Source of the DNA: Flavobacteriales bacterium
Lineage (GTDB): Bacteria > Bacteroidota > Bacteroidia > Flavobacteriales_F > PHOS-HE28
DNA: 64,000 nucleotides
Direction: 5' to 3'
Assembly (NCBI GenBank): GCA_016721005.1
Contig: JADKJM010000007.1
Span: 124,001 to 188,000 of the forward strand
Every line of letters starts with the position of its first letter. Positions within the stretch are counted from its first letter, which is position 1. Shown piece after piece: positions 16,016 through 23,669 of this stretch. The position numbers were made by a program, and so were the translations under genes. The notes beneath the pieces were generated by a model. It made no database searches. It saw nothing but the letters and a program-made list of their open reading frames with translations, and was not told the DNA's origin.

Positions 16016-16588
16016 TCAGTGGAGCCTCGCGACACGGCCATTCTCCAGTTTGTAGTGCTGTCCACTCTCCGGACAGCTCGCCTCGCCTTCCGCATTGAAC
16101 TTCAACTTGTGGCCGAACTCGCTCATCCAGCCGGTCGGTCGTGCAGGATTGCCCACCACCAACGCGTAGTCAAGCACTTCCTTGGTCACCACCGCACCCG
16201 CACCGATGAAGGCGAACCGCCCGATGTCGTGCCCGCAAACGATGGTGGCATTGGCCCCGATGGAAGCGCCCTTTTTCACAAGCGTCCGAAGGTATTGGTC
16301 CCGCCGGGCCACAGCGCTGCGCGGGTTGATCACGTTCGTGAAGACCATGCTCGGCCCGAGGAACACATCGTCCTCGCACTCCACGCCGGTGTAGATGCTC
16401 ACGTTGTTCTGCACCTTCACGTTGTTGCCCAGCACCACCTGCGGACTGATCACCACGTTCTGGCCGATGTTGCAATTCGCCCCGATGGTGCAGCCCGGCA
16501 TGAGGTGCGAGAAGTGCCAGATGCGCGTCCCTTCACCAATGGTGCAGCCTTCGTCTATGACGGCGGATGGGTGTGCGGTGTAGGGCAT
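16016..16588 (-). CDS. wbpD: Hexapeptide-repeat N-acetyltransferase, WbpD-like
   Basis: A 190-residue left-handed beta-helix acyltransferase. Repeated hexapeptides are clear: VIDEGCTIGEGTRIWHFSHL, CTIGANCNIGQNVVI, and later ASIGANATIVCGHDIG. WbpD acetylates the 3-amino group of UDP-GlcNAc(3NH2)A with acetyl-CoA. The expected catalytic region NPRSAVARRDQYLRT is present. The ATG at 16588 lies inside an 8-bp tandem repeat with several other ATGs, and the first 56 nt overlap the end of the upstream binding-protein gene in another frame. This could affect translation rate. Confidence 0.85.
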   Translation of the reverse strand: MPYTAHPSAVIDEGCTIGEGTRIWHFSHLMPGCTIGANCNIGQNVVISPQVVLGNNVKVQNNVSIYTGVECEDDVFLGPSMVFTNVINPRSAVARRDQYLRTLVKKGASIGANATIVCGHDIGRFAFIGAGAVVTKEVLDYALVVGNPARPTGWMSEFGHKLKFNAEGEASCPESGQHYKLENGRVARLH

Positions 16589-17474
16589 GTGGGCATGTGG
16601 TCATGCGGGCATGTGTCCATGCGTTCATGACGGGGCGCGAAAGTACCGAAGGAAGGGGATGCGGCGGGGGTTCCAGATCTGCGACCACACGCTTCATGGC
16701 TTCAAGATCAACCGGTCCACCAGTGTTCCACTTCACGCCATTGAACCACGCCTTGGCATCCGCCACGCTCAACTTGTACCGCTGCGCGATGATCTCCGGC
16801 GCGGTCTTCTTCTGCATAAGGCCCGCCGCTTGATCGCGGATCACTTTCAAGAGGCGGCCCACCTCCTTTGGATGCTCAGCCAGGATTGCTTCAGATGCCA
16901 CGATGACGAAGGCAGGCCACGTGGACCGGTGTTCATCCAAACAGCGGAATGTGCCGTCATCGACCAAGTGCTTGGTGGTGTACTTCTCCCAGAAGAAGAC
17001 CGCAGCTTCCGGCGCCTTCAGTCGTTCCACCGCACCGGGCAGGTCGTTCACCACTTCGATCCCGTTCTCGTTCCGGGCCCACCCCTTCGATCGCGCGTAG
17101 GCCAAAGCCGCGAGGTGACTTCCGGAGTTCAATCGGCTCACCGCGATCGGCACTTCGGCCAACTGATCCGCGGATTCGAGCTTCGAGGCCGTTCCCATGT
17201 GCATGCCCCAGGTCAGCGGTGTATCCACGTACTGCGCCACGATGCGGTAGGGATCGCCATGGATGATGCCGCGCACGGCGCCTTCGGTCACCATCACCGC
17301 CAGGTCCACTTCGCCGTTGCACATCAGGTCGCGCATGCGTCCGGTTCCCTGCGGGATCGTTGTCCACTTCAGATCGATACCGGCACGCACGTAGGCACGG
17401 CGCTCCAAAGCAAGCAACCACGGGAGATTGAAGTGTTCCGGAACGCCGGCGATGCGAAGGACGATCGGATCCAT
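16533..17474 (-). CDS. Periplasmic-binding-protein-like (SsuA/THI5-like) protein without signal peptide
   Basis: A 313-residue protein beginning IVLRIAGVPEHFNLPWLLAL, with LMCNGEVDLAVMVTEGAV and EHPKEVGRLLKVIRDQAAGL, as in NMT1/SsuA-type solute-binding proteins. There is no signal peptide or lipobox, so it is likely cytoplasmic and may be an enzyme or sensor rather than a transporter part. No permease or ATPase is adjacent. The last 30 residues (THARMTTCPHALHRTPIRR) are read from an 8-bp repeat and from the wbpD start in another frame, so the original C-terminus was probably shorter. The toxin stop overlaps its start by one base. Confidence 0.7.
   Translation of the reverse strand: MDPIVLRIAGVPEHFNLPWLLALERRAYVRAGIDLKWTTIPQGTGRMRDLMCNGEVDLAVMVTEGAVRGIIHGDPYRIVAQYVDTPLTWGMHMGTASKLESADQLAEVPIAVSRLNSGSHLAALAYARSKGWARNENGIEVVNDLPGAVERLKAPEAAVFFWEKYTTKHLVDDGTFRCLDEHRSTWPAFVIVASEAILAEHPKEVGRLLKVIRDQAAGLMQKKTAPEIIAQRYKLSVADAKAWFNGVKWNTGGPVDLEAMKRVVADLEPPPHPLPSVLSRPVMNAWTHARMTTCPHALHRTPIRRHRRRLHHW
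16585..16632. repeat. 8-bp tandem repeat (six units) over the wbpD start
   Basis: Six contiguous octamers read GCATGTGG, GCATGTGG, TCATGCGG, GCATGTGT, CCATGCGT, TCATGACG. Each unit contains CAT, hence an ATG every 8 nt on the minus strand, in rotating frames. The first unit carries the wbpD start codon. A gain or loss of one unit would shift the overlapping binding-protein frame. Confidence 0.75.
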
Positions 17475-17788
17475 TACTTCCGTCTACGTGCCAGCACTGT
17501 TCCGGGGGTCAACTTCCTGCTGCCATGGACGACCGCGATGATCACGACCTCAACATCGGAAACGAGCCAATGAATGATCCGGTACCGTCCATAACCGATC
17601 TCGCGGATCGAAGCATCGCCGACTTCCTTTACCATGCGACCGGCCTTGGGATGCGCTTCCAGGAAAAGCGACCGCTGAAAGATCTCGAGTTCGGTGCGTT
17701 CCGCGTAGTACGCCGAACCTTCGGCTATGTACGCGCTGATGCCGTCAAGATCCTTCCGCGCTCTAGCGGACCAGGTCACCTTGACCAT
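17474..17788 (-). CDS. RelE/ParE-family toxin
   Basis: A 104-residue protein with the ParE-like fold: VTWSARARKDLDGISAYIAE, KAGRMVKEVGDASIREI, then GYGRYRIIHWLVSDVEVVII and VVHGSRK. Members inhibit gyrase or cleave mRNA on the ribosome; the sequence alone does not decide. It overlaps the upstream antitoxin gene by 13 nt, the usual arrangement. The location inside a glycan-synthesis cluster suggests insertion. Confidence 0.82.
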   Translation of the reverse strand: MVKVTWSARARKDLDGISAYIAEGSAYYAERTELEIFQRSLFLEAHPKAGRMVKEVGDASIREIGYGRYRIIHWLVSDVEVVIIAVVHGSRKLTPGTVLARRRK

Positions 17789-17979
17789 TTCCGTTGGATG
17801 TGCGCACGCATTTGATCAAGCGTGAACACGCGACCAGCCTTTGCATCGGCCAACCCCTCTTCCACTTTCTGCAACAATACGATCCGCTCGATGAGCTCGT
17901 CCGCGTCGAAGCGCTCAGGAAGTTCCTTGAGTGAACGGAGGACCGCCTTCTTGGTCAAGGTGCCTTGCTTGCTTGCCAT
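17776..17979 (-). CDS. Antitoxin of the ParE-like pair
   Basis: A 67-residue, highly charged protein (LTKKAVLRSLKELPERFDAD, then ELIERIVLLQKVEEGLADAK) with the helical, EEGLADAKAGR-type C-terminal toxin-binding segment found in RelB/ParD-like antitoxins. It precedes and overlaps the ParE-like toxin gene. A possible -7-like element (TAAATTCG on the minus strand) lies so close to the ATG that I do not call it as a promoter. Confidence 0.75.
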   Translation of the reverse strand: MASKQGTLTKKAVLRSLKELPERFDADELIERIVLLQKVEEGLADAKAGRVFTLDQMRAHIQRKWSR

Positions 17980-17999
17980 GGGTCGAATTTAAGCCTGTG

Positions 18000-18998
18000 C
18001 TACTTCCGCGCGTATCCCTCGAAGTTGAAGTGCTCCTTCTCGTTGAGCTCTTCCGCACTGAGCGACTTGAAATAATCGTAGGTGATCTTCAGCCCTTCGG
18101 CGCGATCAACCTTCGGTTCCCACGAGAGGACCTTCCTCGCCAATGTGATGTCCGGTTGGCGCTGCATGGGGTCGTCGGTGGGCAGCGGCTTGTAGATCAC
18201 TTTTTGTGTGGTACCGGTGAGCTTGATCACTTCCTCCGCGAATTGCGAAATGGTGATCTCGCTGGGATTGCCCACGTTCACTGGGCCTGCGTACTCGCTC
18301 AAGAGCAAGCGGTAGATGCCTTCCACCAGATCGTCCACGTAGCAGAAGCTGCGTGTCTGGCGGCCATCGCCGAAGACCGTGAGGTCCTCGCCGCGAAGTG
18401 CTTGGCCGATGAAAGCGGGCAATACACGACCGTCATTCAACCGCATGCGCGGACCGTAGGTATTGAAGATGCGCACGATGCGTGTCTCCAGTCCGTGATA
18501 GGTGTGGTAGGCCATGGTGATGGCCTCTTGGAATCGCTTCGCTTCATCGTACACCCCGCGCGGACCGATAGGATTCACGTGGCCCCAATAGTCCTCGGTC
18601 TGCGGATGCACTTGCGGATCACCGTAGACCTCGCTGGTGCTGGCTACGAGGATCCGTGCGCCTTTCGCTTTCGCGAGGCCAAGCAGGTTGTGCGTGCCCA
18701 ACGAACTCACCTTCAGCGTTTGGATCGGGATCTTCAGATAATCGATCGGCGAGGCGGGTGATGCGAAGTGCAGGATGTACTTCAGCGGACCCGGCACATG
18801 CACGAATTTGCTCACGTCGTGGTTGTAGAACTCGAAGTCCTCGCGCTTGAAGAGGTGCTCGATGTTCTTCAGGCGTCCGGTGATCAGGTTGTCCATCCCG
18901 ATCACGTGGTAGCCTTCCTTCAAGAAACGGTCGCACAGGTGCGATCCGAGAAAGCCAGCGGCACCGGTGATTAGGACACGTTCCTTGGTTTGGGGCAT
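18000..18998 (-). CDS. uxs: UDP-glucuronate decarboxylase (UDP-xylose synthase)
   Basis: A 332-residue extended SDR. NAD motif VLITGAAGFLGSHLCDRFL, then the UXS signature HFASPASPIDYLKIPIQTLK, ASTSEVYGDPQVHPQ and the catalytic GVYDEAKRFQEAI (YxxxK), followed by RIFNTYGPRM and GRQTRSFCYVDDLVEG. It decarboxylates UDP-glucuronate to UDP-xylose in the cytoplasm. The ugd gene, which makes its substrate, is 4 nt upstream, so the two form a clear two-gene unit. Confidence 0.93.
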   Translation of the reverse strand: MPQTKERVLITGAAGFLGSHLCDRFLKEGYHVIGMDNLITGRLKNIEHLFKREDFEFYNHDVSKFVHVPGPLKYILHFASPASPIDYLKIPIQTLKVSSLGTHNLLGLAKAKGARILVASTSEVYGDPQVHPQTEDYWGHVNPIGPRGVYDEAKRFQEAITMAYHTYHGLETRIVRIFNTYGPRMRLNDGRVLPAFIGQALRGEDLTVFGDGRQTRSFCYVDDLVEGIYRLLLSEYAGPVNVGNPSEITISQFAEEVIKLTGTTQKVIYKPLPTDDPMQRQPDITLARKVLSWEPKVDRAEGLKITYDYFKSLSAEELNEKEHFNFEGYARK

Positions 18999-19002
18999 GT
19001 GA

Positions 19003-20331
19003 TCAGGCTTTGACGGTCGCCGGCACGTTCACGGCTTGCCGACCGACGCTTACGTACTGGAAGCCGAGGTTCTGCATCTCATCGAGGTCGTACAGGTTGC
19101 GACCATCGAAGATCACTTTTTCTTTCAACGCGGATCCCACGCGATCGAAATCAGGCGTGCGGAAGAGCGCCCACTCGGTGGCGATGATCAATGCATCGGC
19201 ACCCTTCAGTGCTTCGTACTCATCCTTCGCGAAAGAGAGCTTGTCGCCCATCACCTTCTTCACGTTCGCCATCGCTTCGGGATCGAACGCGGTGACGGTA
19301 GCGCCCGCGTTCACCAGCGCTTCGATCATGTACAAGGCCGGTGCTTCGCGGATGTCGTCGGTGTCCGGCTTGAACGCCAGGCCCCACATGGCGAAGTGCT
19401 TGCCTTTCACATCGCCGTAGTGGTTCAGGATCTTGTCGGAGAGCGTCACTTTCTGGCGCTCGTTCACGTCCATCACGCTTTGGATGATCTCGAAGTTGTA
19501 GCCCGCATCCTTACCGCTCTTCGCGAGGGCTTGCACGTCCTTCGGGAAACAGCTACCGCCGTACCCGATACCGGGGAAGAGGAAGCGCTTGCCGATGCGT
19601 GTATCCGTGCCCATACCGATGCGCACCTTGTCCACGTCCGCTCCCACCTTCTCGCAGAAGTTCGCGATCTCGTTCATGAAGGTGATCTTGGTCGCGAGGA
19701 AAGCGTTCGCCGCGTACTTGGTCAGTTCGGCACTGCGCTCGTCCATGAAGATGATCGGATTGCCTTGGCGAACGAAGGGCTTGTAGAGATCCTCCATCAC
19801 CTTTTGCGCGCGTGCGCTGCTGGTGCCCACCACCACGCGATCGGGTTTGAGGAAATCATCCACTGCGAAGCCTTCGCGTAGGAATTCCGGATTGCTCACG
19901 ATGTCGAATTCCACCTTGGCGTGCTTGGCCACGGCGGCATGCACTTTCTCCGCAGTGCCCACGGGTACGGTGCTCTTGTCCACGATCACCTTGTAGTCGG
20001 TGATGATCTTCCCGAGGTCATCGGCCACGCCGAGCACGTACTTCAGATCCGCGCTGCCATCCTCACCGGGAGGCGTAGGCAGTGCGAGGAAGATGATCTG
20101 CGCGCCGTCGATGGCGCTCTTCAGATCGGTGGTGAAGCTCAAGCGCCCTTGACGGATGTTGCGCTCGAAGAGCACATCGAGATGCGGTTCATAGATCGGC
20201 ACCTTGCCGTCCTTCATCATCTGCACCTTGTTCGCGTCGATGTCCACGCAGATCACGTGGTTGCCGGTCTCGGCGAAGCACGTTCCGGTGACGAGTCCTA
20301 CGTATCCTGTTCCTACTACTGCGATGTTCAT
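19003..20331 (-). CDS. ugd: UDP-glucose 6-dehydrogenase
   Basis: The start at 20331 (MNIAVVGTGYVGLVTGTCFA) is taken over an upstream Met that adds 13 unrelated residues. The length is 442. UDP-glucose dehydrogenase motifs: VDIDANKVQMM, ALPTPPGEDGSADL, DKSTVPVGTAEKV, NPEFLREGFAVDDFLKPDR and the catalytic Cys in GYGGSCFPKDVQAL, ending with VIFDGRNLYD. It oxidises UDP-glucose to UDP-glucuronate with 2 NAD+. It feeds the adjacent UXS and possibly other uronate-containing polymers. Confidence 0.94.
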   Translation of the reverse strand: MNIAVVGTGYVGLVTGTCFAETGNHVICVDIDANKVQMMKDGKVPIYEPHLDVLFERNIRQGRLSFTTDLKSAIDGAQIIFLALPTPPGEDGSADLKYVLGVADDLGKIITDYKVIVDKSTVPVGTAEKVHAAVAKHAKVEFDIVSNPEFLREGFAVDDFLKPDRVVVGTSSARAQKVMEDLYKPFVRQGNPIIFMDERSAELTKYAANAFLATKITFMNEIANFCEKVGADVDKVRIGMGTDTRIGKRFLFPGIGYGGSCFPKDVQALAKSGKDAGYNFEIIQSVMDVNERQKVTLSDKILNHYGDVKGKHFAMWGLAFKPDTDDIREAPALYMIEALVNAGATVTAFDPEAMANVKKVMGDKLSFAKDEYEALKGADALIIATEWALFRTPDFDRVGSALKEKVIFDGRNLYDLDEMQNLGFQYVSVGRQAVNVPATVKA

Positions 20332-20374
20332 GAGCTGGTGGTTGGAGCGATGCATGCATCGCCCTTGCAATGCA

Positions 20375-21523
20375 TTAGGCGGTGAAGAAGCTTTTCACCG
20401 ATGCGGTGATGTGCGCGAGTTGTTCGTTGTCGAGTTCGGTGCTCATGGGCAGGGAGAGCACTTCGTGGGTGATGGCTTCGGTCACGGGCAATGATCCTTC
20501 CGCGAAGCGGGCGGTCTTGTACGCGTTCTGCAGGTGGCAGGGTACAGGGTAGTAGATCATCGCTGGGATGCCGCGCTCCTCTAGGTGTTTGCGCAGGGCC
20601 TCACGCTTCCCGCCGGCCACTTTCAGGGTGTACTGGTGGAAGACGTGCGTGCTGTTCGCGCTTCGCTCCGGGGTGGACAATTCCATTATCCCCGCGAAGG
20701 CTTCATCGTAGGCCGAAGCAGCCGCATTCCGCGCAGCGGCATACTCGTCCAAGTGGCGCAACTTGATCCGCAGTACGGCGGCTTGGAGCGAATCCAACCT
20801 GCTGTTCACGCCGATCACCTCGTGGTAGTAGCGCACATCACTACCGTGATTGCACACGCGACGGATCTTCTTCGCCAGCTCCTCATCATTGGTGAAGAGC
20901 GCACCGCCATCGCCATAACAACCCAGGTTCTTGCTGGGGAAGAAGCTCGTAGTGCCGACATGGCCGATCGTCCCCGACTTCTGCGTGCGGCCATCACTGA
21001 AGGTGTAGTCGCTGCCGATCGCTTGGCAGTTGTCCTCGATCACGAAGAGGTTGTGCTCCTTCGCGATGGCCATGATCGCTTCCATGTCCGCGGTCTGTCC
21101 GAACAAATGCACGGGAACGATCGCCTTGGTCTTCGGCGTGATCTTCCGCTTGATGTCGGCCGGATCGATGTTGAAGGTGCCGGGCAGCACATCAGCAAAC
21201 ACCGGTGTGATCCCGAGCAACGCCACCACTTCAACCGTAGCCACGAAAGTGAACGAGCAGGTGATCACCTCATCACCGGCCTTCAGCCCCAAGGCCATCA
21301 TCGCGATCTGTAACGCGTCGGTGCCGTTCGCGCAGCCGATGGTATGCTTCACACCCAGGTAGGCGCTCAACTCCTTCTCGAACTCCTTCACCTCCGGCCC
21401 ATTGATGAAGGCAGCGGTCTCGATCACGCGCTTCTGGGCGGCATCCACCTCGTCCTTGATCTTCAAATACTGGCCGACCAGGTCGACCATTTGAATGGGT
21501 CTCATCATCGTGCGTTCCGCCAT
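20375..21523 (-). CDS. wbpE: DegT/DnrJ/EryC1 aminotransferase, WbpE-like
   Basis: A 382-residue PLP enzyme of fold type I. Motifs: GCANGTDALQIAMMAL for cofactor binding, VPVHLFGQTADME, VIEDNCQAIGSDYTF with the PLP Asp, and FFPSKNLGCYGDGGALFTND with the Schiff-base Lys. This group includes WbpE, which transaminates UDP-3-keto-GlcNAcA using glutamate. Together with the wbpA, wbpB and wbpD-like genes it completes the route to UDP-GlcNAc(3NAc)A, although uxs, ugd, a toxin pair and the binding protein lie between them. Alternative starts exist at the second or third Met (MMRPIQM). Confidence 0.85.
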   Translation of the reverse strand: MAERTMMRPIQMVDLVGQYLKIKDEVDAAQKRVIETAAFINGPEVKEFEKELSAYLGVKHTIGCANGTDALQIAMMALGLKAGDEVITCSFTFVATVEVVALLGITPVFADVLPGTFNIDPADIKRKITPKTKAIVPVHLFGQTADMEAIMAIAKEHNLFVIEDNCQAIGSDYTFSDGRTQKSGTIGHVGTTSFFPSKNLGCYGDGGALFTNDEELAKKIRRVCNHGSDVRYYHEVIGVNSRLDSLQAAVLRIKLRHLDEYAAARNAAASAYDEAFAGIMELSTPERSANSTHVFHQYTLKVAGGKREALRKHLEERGIPAMIYYPVPCHLQNAYKTARFAEGSLPVTEAITHEVLSLPMSTELDNEQLAHITASVKSFFTA

Positions 21524-21650
21524 GGCAAGTGCCTGCTTTACAAAGCGGGCGCGAAGATAGACAGCTCAATAGGCCACGGTGAATGCGGTTGCACAATGCA
21601 CCGGCCGATCCACCGTTGCCTTGGTACTTTCGCCCTCCTTGGAACTGCGC

Positions 21651-22397
21651 ATGCGCCTGATCCTCTTCCTTGTTTTCCTCTTCGCCTGCACGAATGGCCG
21701 AGCGCAAACGAACGTGCGCGACACCACCGTGGCCATGTTCGCCGTGCAGCCCAGCTACGCGCAGCAACTTCCCGGCGGCGATCTCGCGATCCGCTTCGGC
21801 ACCAACAGCAACCTCGGCCTCGGTGGTTACCGGAAGCTCCGCAGCAATTTCCTTTTCGGGTTTGAAACAAGCTTCCTGTTCGGCAACAAGGTGGTGGAAC
21901 CGGGCATCCTCAGCAACGTGCTGAACAGCGCCGGGCAGGTGGTGGACCAGAGCGGTGTAATGGCGGATGTCTTCCTCTTCGAGCGCGGTTGGACGGCGTT
22001 CGCGTTCGCGGGCAAGCTCTTCCCGGTGATCGGTCCGAATCCGAACTGCGGCATCGTATTCAAGGTCGGCGGAGGATACATGCGACACAAGGTGCGCGTG
22101 CAGACCCAGCAGAACGATGTACCACAACTCGAAGGTGATTACCTCGAAGGCTATGATCGGCTGACCGCCGGTCCGGCCGCGTTGGCGTACATCGGCTATC
22201 ACCATTTCGGCAACCGGCGCTTGATCAATTTCCACATCGGGCTGGAAGTGATGGCGGGCTTCACGGAGAGTTTACGCGCCTTCAACTTCGACACGGAGCA
22301 ATACAACGAACCGAATCGCTTCGACCTGCTCAGCGGGATACGCGTGGGTTGGAGCTTGCCGATCTACCGCCGGTACGACGATAGCTTCCACTACTGA
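21651..22397 (+). CDS. Outer-membrane beta-barrel protein, unknown function
   Basis: The start at 21651 gives a signal peptide (MRLILFLVFLFACTNGRAQ). The 248-residue product alternates short strands rich in aromatic and glycine residues (NLGLGGYRKLRSNFLFGFET, then AFAFAGKLFPVIG), as expected of a small Bacteroidota outer-membrane barrel. A TACTTTCG element 18 nt upstream resembles a -7 box, but I find no matching upstream element. The gene ends 1 nt before waaA, so the two are probably co-transcribed. This may link it to LPS assembly, though that is only context. Confidence 0.7.
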   Translation: MRLILFLVFLFACTNGRAQTNVRDTTVAMFAVQPSYAQQLPGGDLAIRFGTNSNLGLGGYRKLRSNFLFGFETSFLFGNKVVEPGILSNVLNSAGQVVDQSGVMADVFLFERGWTAFAFAGKLFPVIGPNPNCGIVFKVGGGYMRHKVRVQTQQNDVPQLEGDYLEGYDRLTAGPAALAYIGYHHFGNRRLINFHIGLEVMAGFTESLRAFNFDTEQYNEPNRFDLLSGIRVGWSLPIYRRYDDSFHY

Positions 22398-22398
22398 T

Positions 22399-23667
22399 AT
22401 GCCACTGCTGTACGACATCGGTCTGGGGCTGTACCATACCGGTATTCGCATCGCTGCACCATTCGTTCCCAAAGCCAAGGCATGGGTCGTTGGGCGACGC
22501 GGCACGTGGCAGCGGATCGAGGCGCAGCGTGATGCACTGCGCGGATGTCTGTGGATGCACTGCGCAAGCGTTGGTGAATTCGAACAAGGCCGACCGGTGT
22601 TGGAAGCGTTGAAGGCGCAACACCCGGAACTTCCGGTACTCATCACCTTTTACAGCCCGAGCGGTTACGAAGCGCGCAAGGATTTCCCTCTGGCGACGCA
22701 CGCGGAATACCTACCTGCGGATTCAGTGCGCAACGCGGAGCGATTGATCGCACTCGTGCAACCCAAGGCAGTGCTATGGGTGAAGTACGAGTTCTGGTAC
22801 CACTGGCTCACGGCGCTCAAGCGCAACGGAGTTCCGGTCTTTCTGATCTCGGCGATCTTTCGCAAGGAGCAACCCTTCTTCATGTGGTACGGCGCAACTC
22901 ACCGAGTGATGTTGCACTGCTTCGATCGGATCTTTGTGCAGGACGAAGCATCGCGCGAATTGCTCGGATCAACGGGTGTGATGAACGTGACCGTGAGTGG
23001 TGATACACGCTTTGATCGAGTAGCGGCGATCGTCGATGCGAATGAGGAGTTGCCCATTGCCCGTGCGTTCCGGTCCGGTAGCCAGAAGCCGATACTGATC
23101 GCAGGTAGTACATGGCCGGAGGATGAGCGGCTATTGCGCGCAGCAGGATCGACCAACAACTGTCGCATGGTCGTGGTACCCCATGAGATCGACGTGGGGC
23201 ATCTCGATCGGGTCGCGCAGGAATTCCCGGGGCCGACCATTCGATGGAGCGAGTTGGAATACGACTTCGCCGCGCGCGCGCTGGATCACGGACCGGGCCC
23301 TTTCGCATCCACTACGCTGCTCGTGGACCGCATGGGATACTTGGCGCGGCTGTACAAGTACGCGGACATCGCATACATCGGTGGTGGATTCGGCGATGGC
23401 ATCCACAGCCTGCTGGAAGCCGCAGCTTGGGGCAAGCCCGTGATCTTCGGGCCACACCACCACAAGTTCGCCGAGGCGAAGGGGTTGATCGAAGCAGGCG
23501 GCGGGTTCGAGGTGAGGAACGCCACGGAGTTGGAAGAGGTGCTTCGACGCCTCCTCGGTGATCCGATCGCGTTGGGCAATGCTTCACACGCTGCGGGCAA
23601 GTACGTAAGGGACCGCGTGGGTGCCACGCAATGCATCACGGCGGAGATCCTTCCCCGGATCGCCTGA
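22399..23667 (+). CDS. waaA: 3-deoxy-D-manno-octulosonic acid (Kdo) transferase
   Basis: A 422-residue GT-B glycosyltransferase. The N-terminal half includes CLWMHCASVGEFEQGRPVLE, with the family's conserved SxGE catalytic segment, VLITFYSPSGYE and LWVKYEFWYHWL; the C-terminal half has ILIAGSTWPEDERLL and AYIGGGFGDGIHSLLEAAAW, GPHHHKF. WaaA adds Kdo from CMP-Kdo to lipid A precursor at the inner membrane, with the first hydrophobic helix as anchor. Family length is about 420. The start follows the upstream outer-membrane protein gene by one base. Confidence 0.93.
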   Translation: MPLLYDIGLGLYHTGIRIAAPFVPKAKAWVVGRRGTWQRIEAQRDALRGCLWMHCASVGEFEQGRPVLEALKAQHPELPVLITFYSPSGYEARKDFPLATHAEYLPADSVRNAERLIALVQPKAVLWVKYEFWYHWLTALKRNGVPVFLISAIFRKEQPFFMWYGATHRVMLHCFDRIFVQDEASRELLGSTGVMNVTVSGDTRFDRVAAIVDANEELPIARAFRSGSQKPILIAGSTWPEDERLLRAAGSTNNCRMVVVPHEIDVGHLDRVAQEFPGPTIRWSELEYDFAARALDHGPGPFASTTLLVDRMGYLARLYKYADIAYIGGGFGDGIHSLLEAAAWGKPVIFGPHHHKFAEAKGLIEAGGGFEVRNATELEEVLRRLLGDPIALGNASHAAGKYVRDRVGATQCITAEILPRIA

Positions 23668-23669
23668 CC

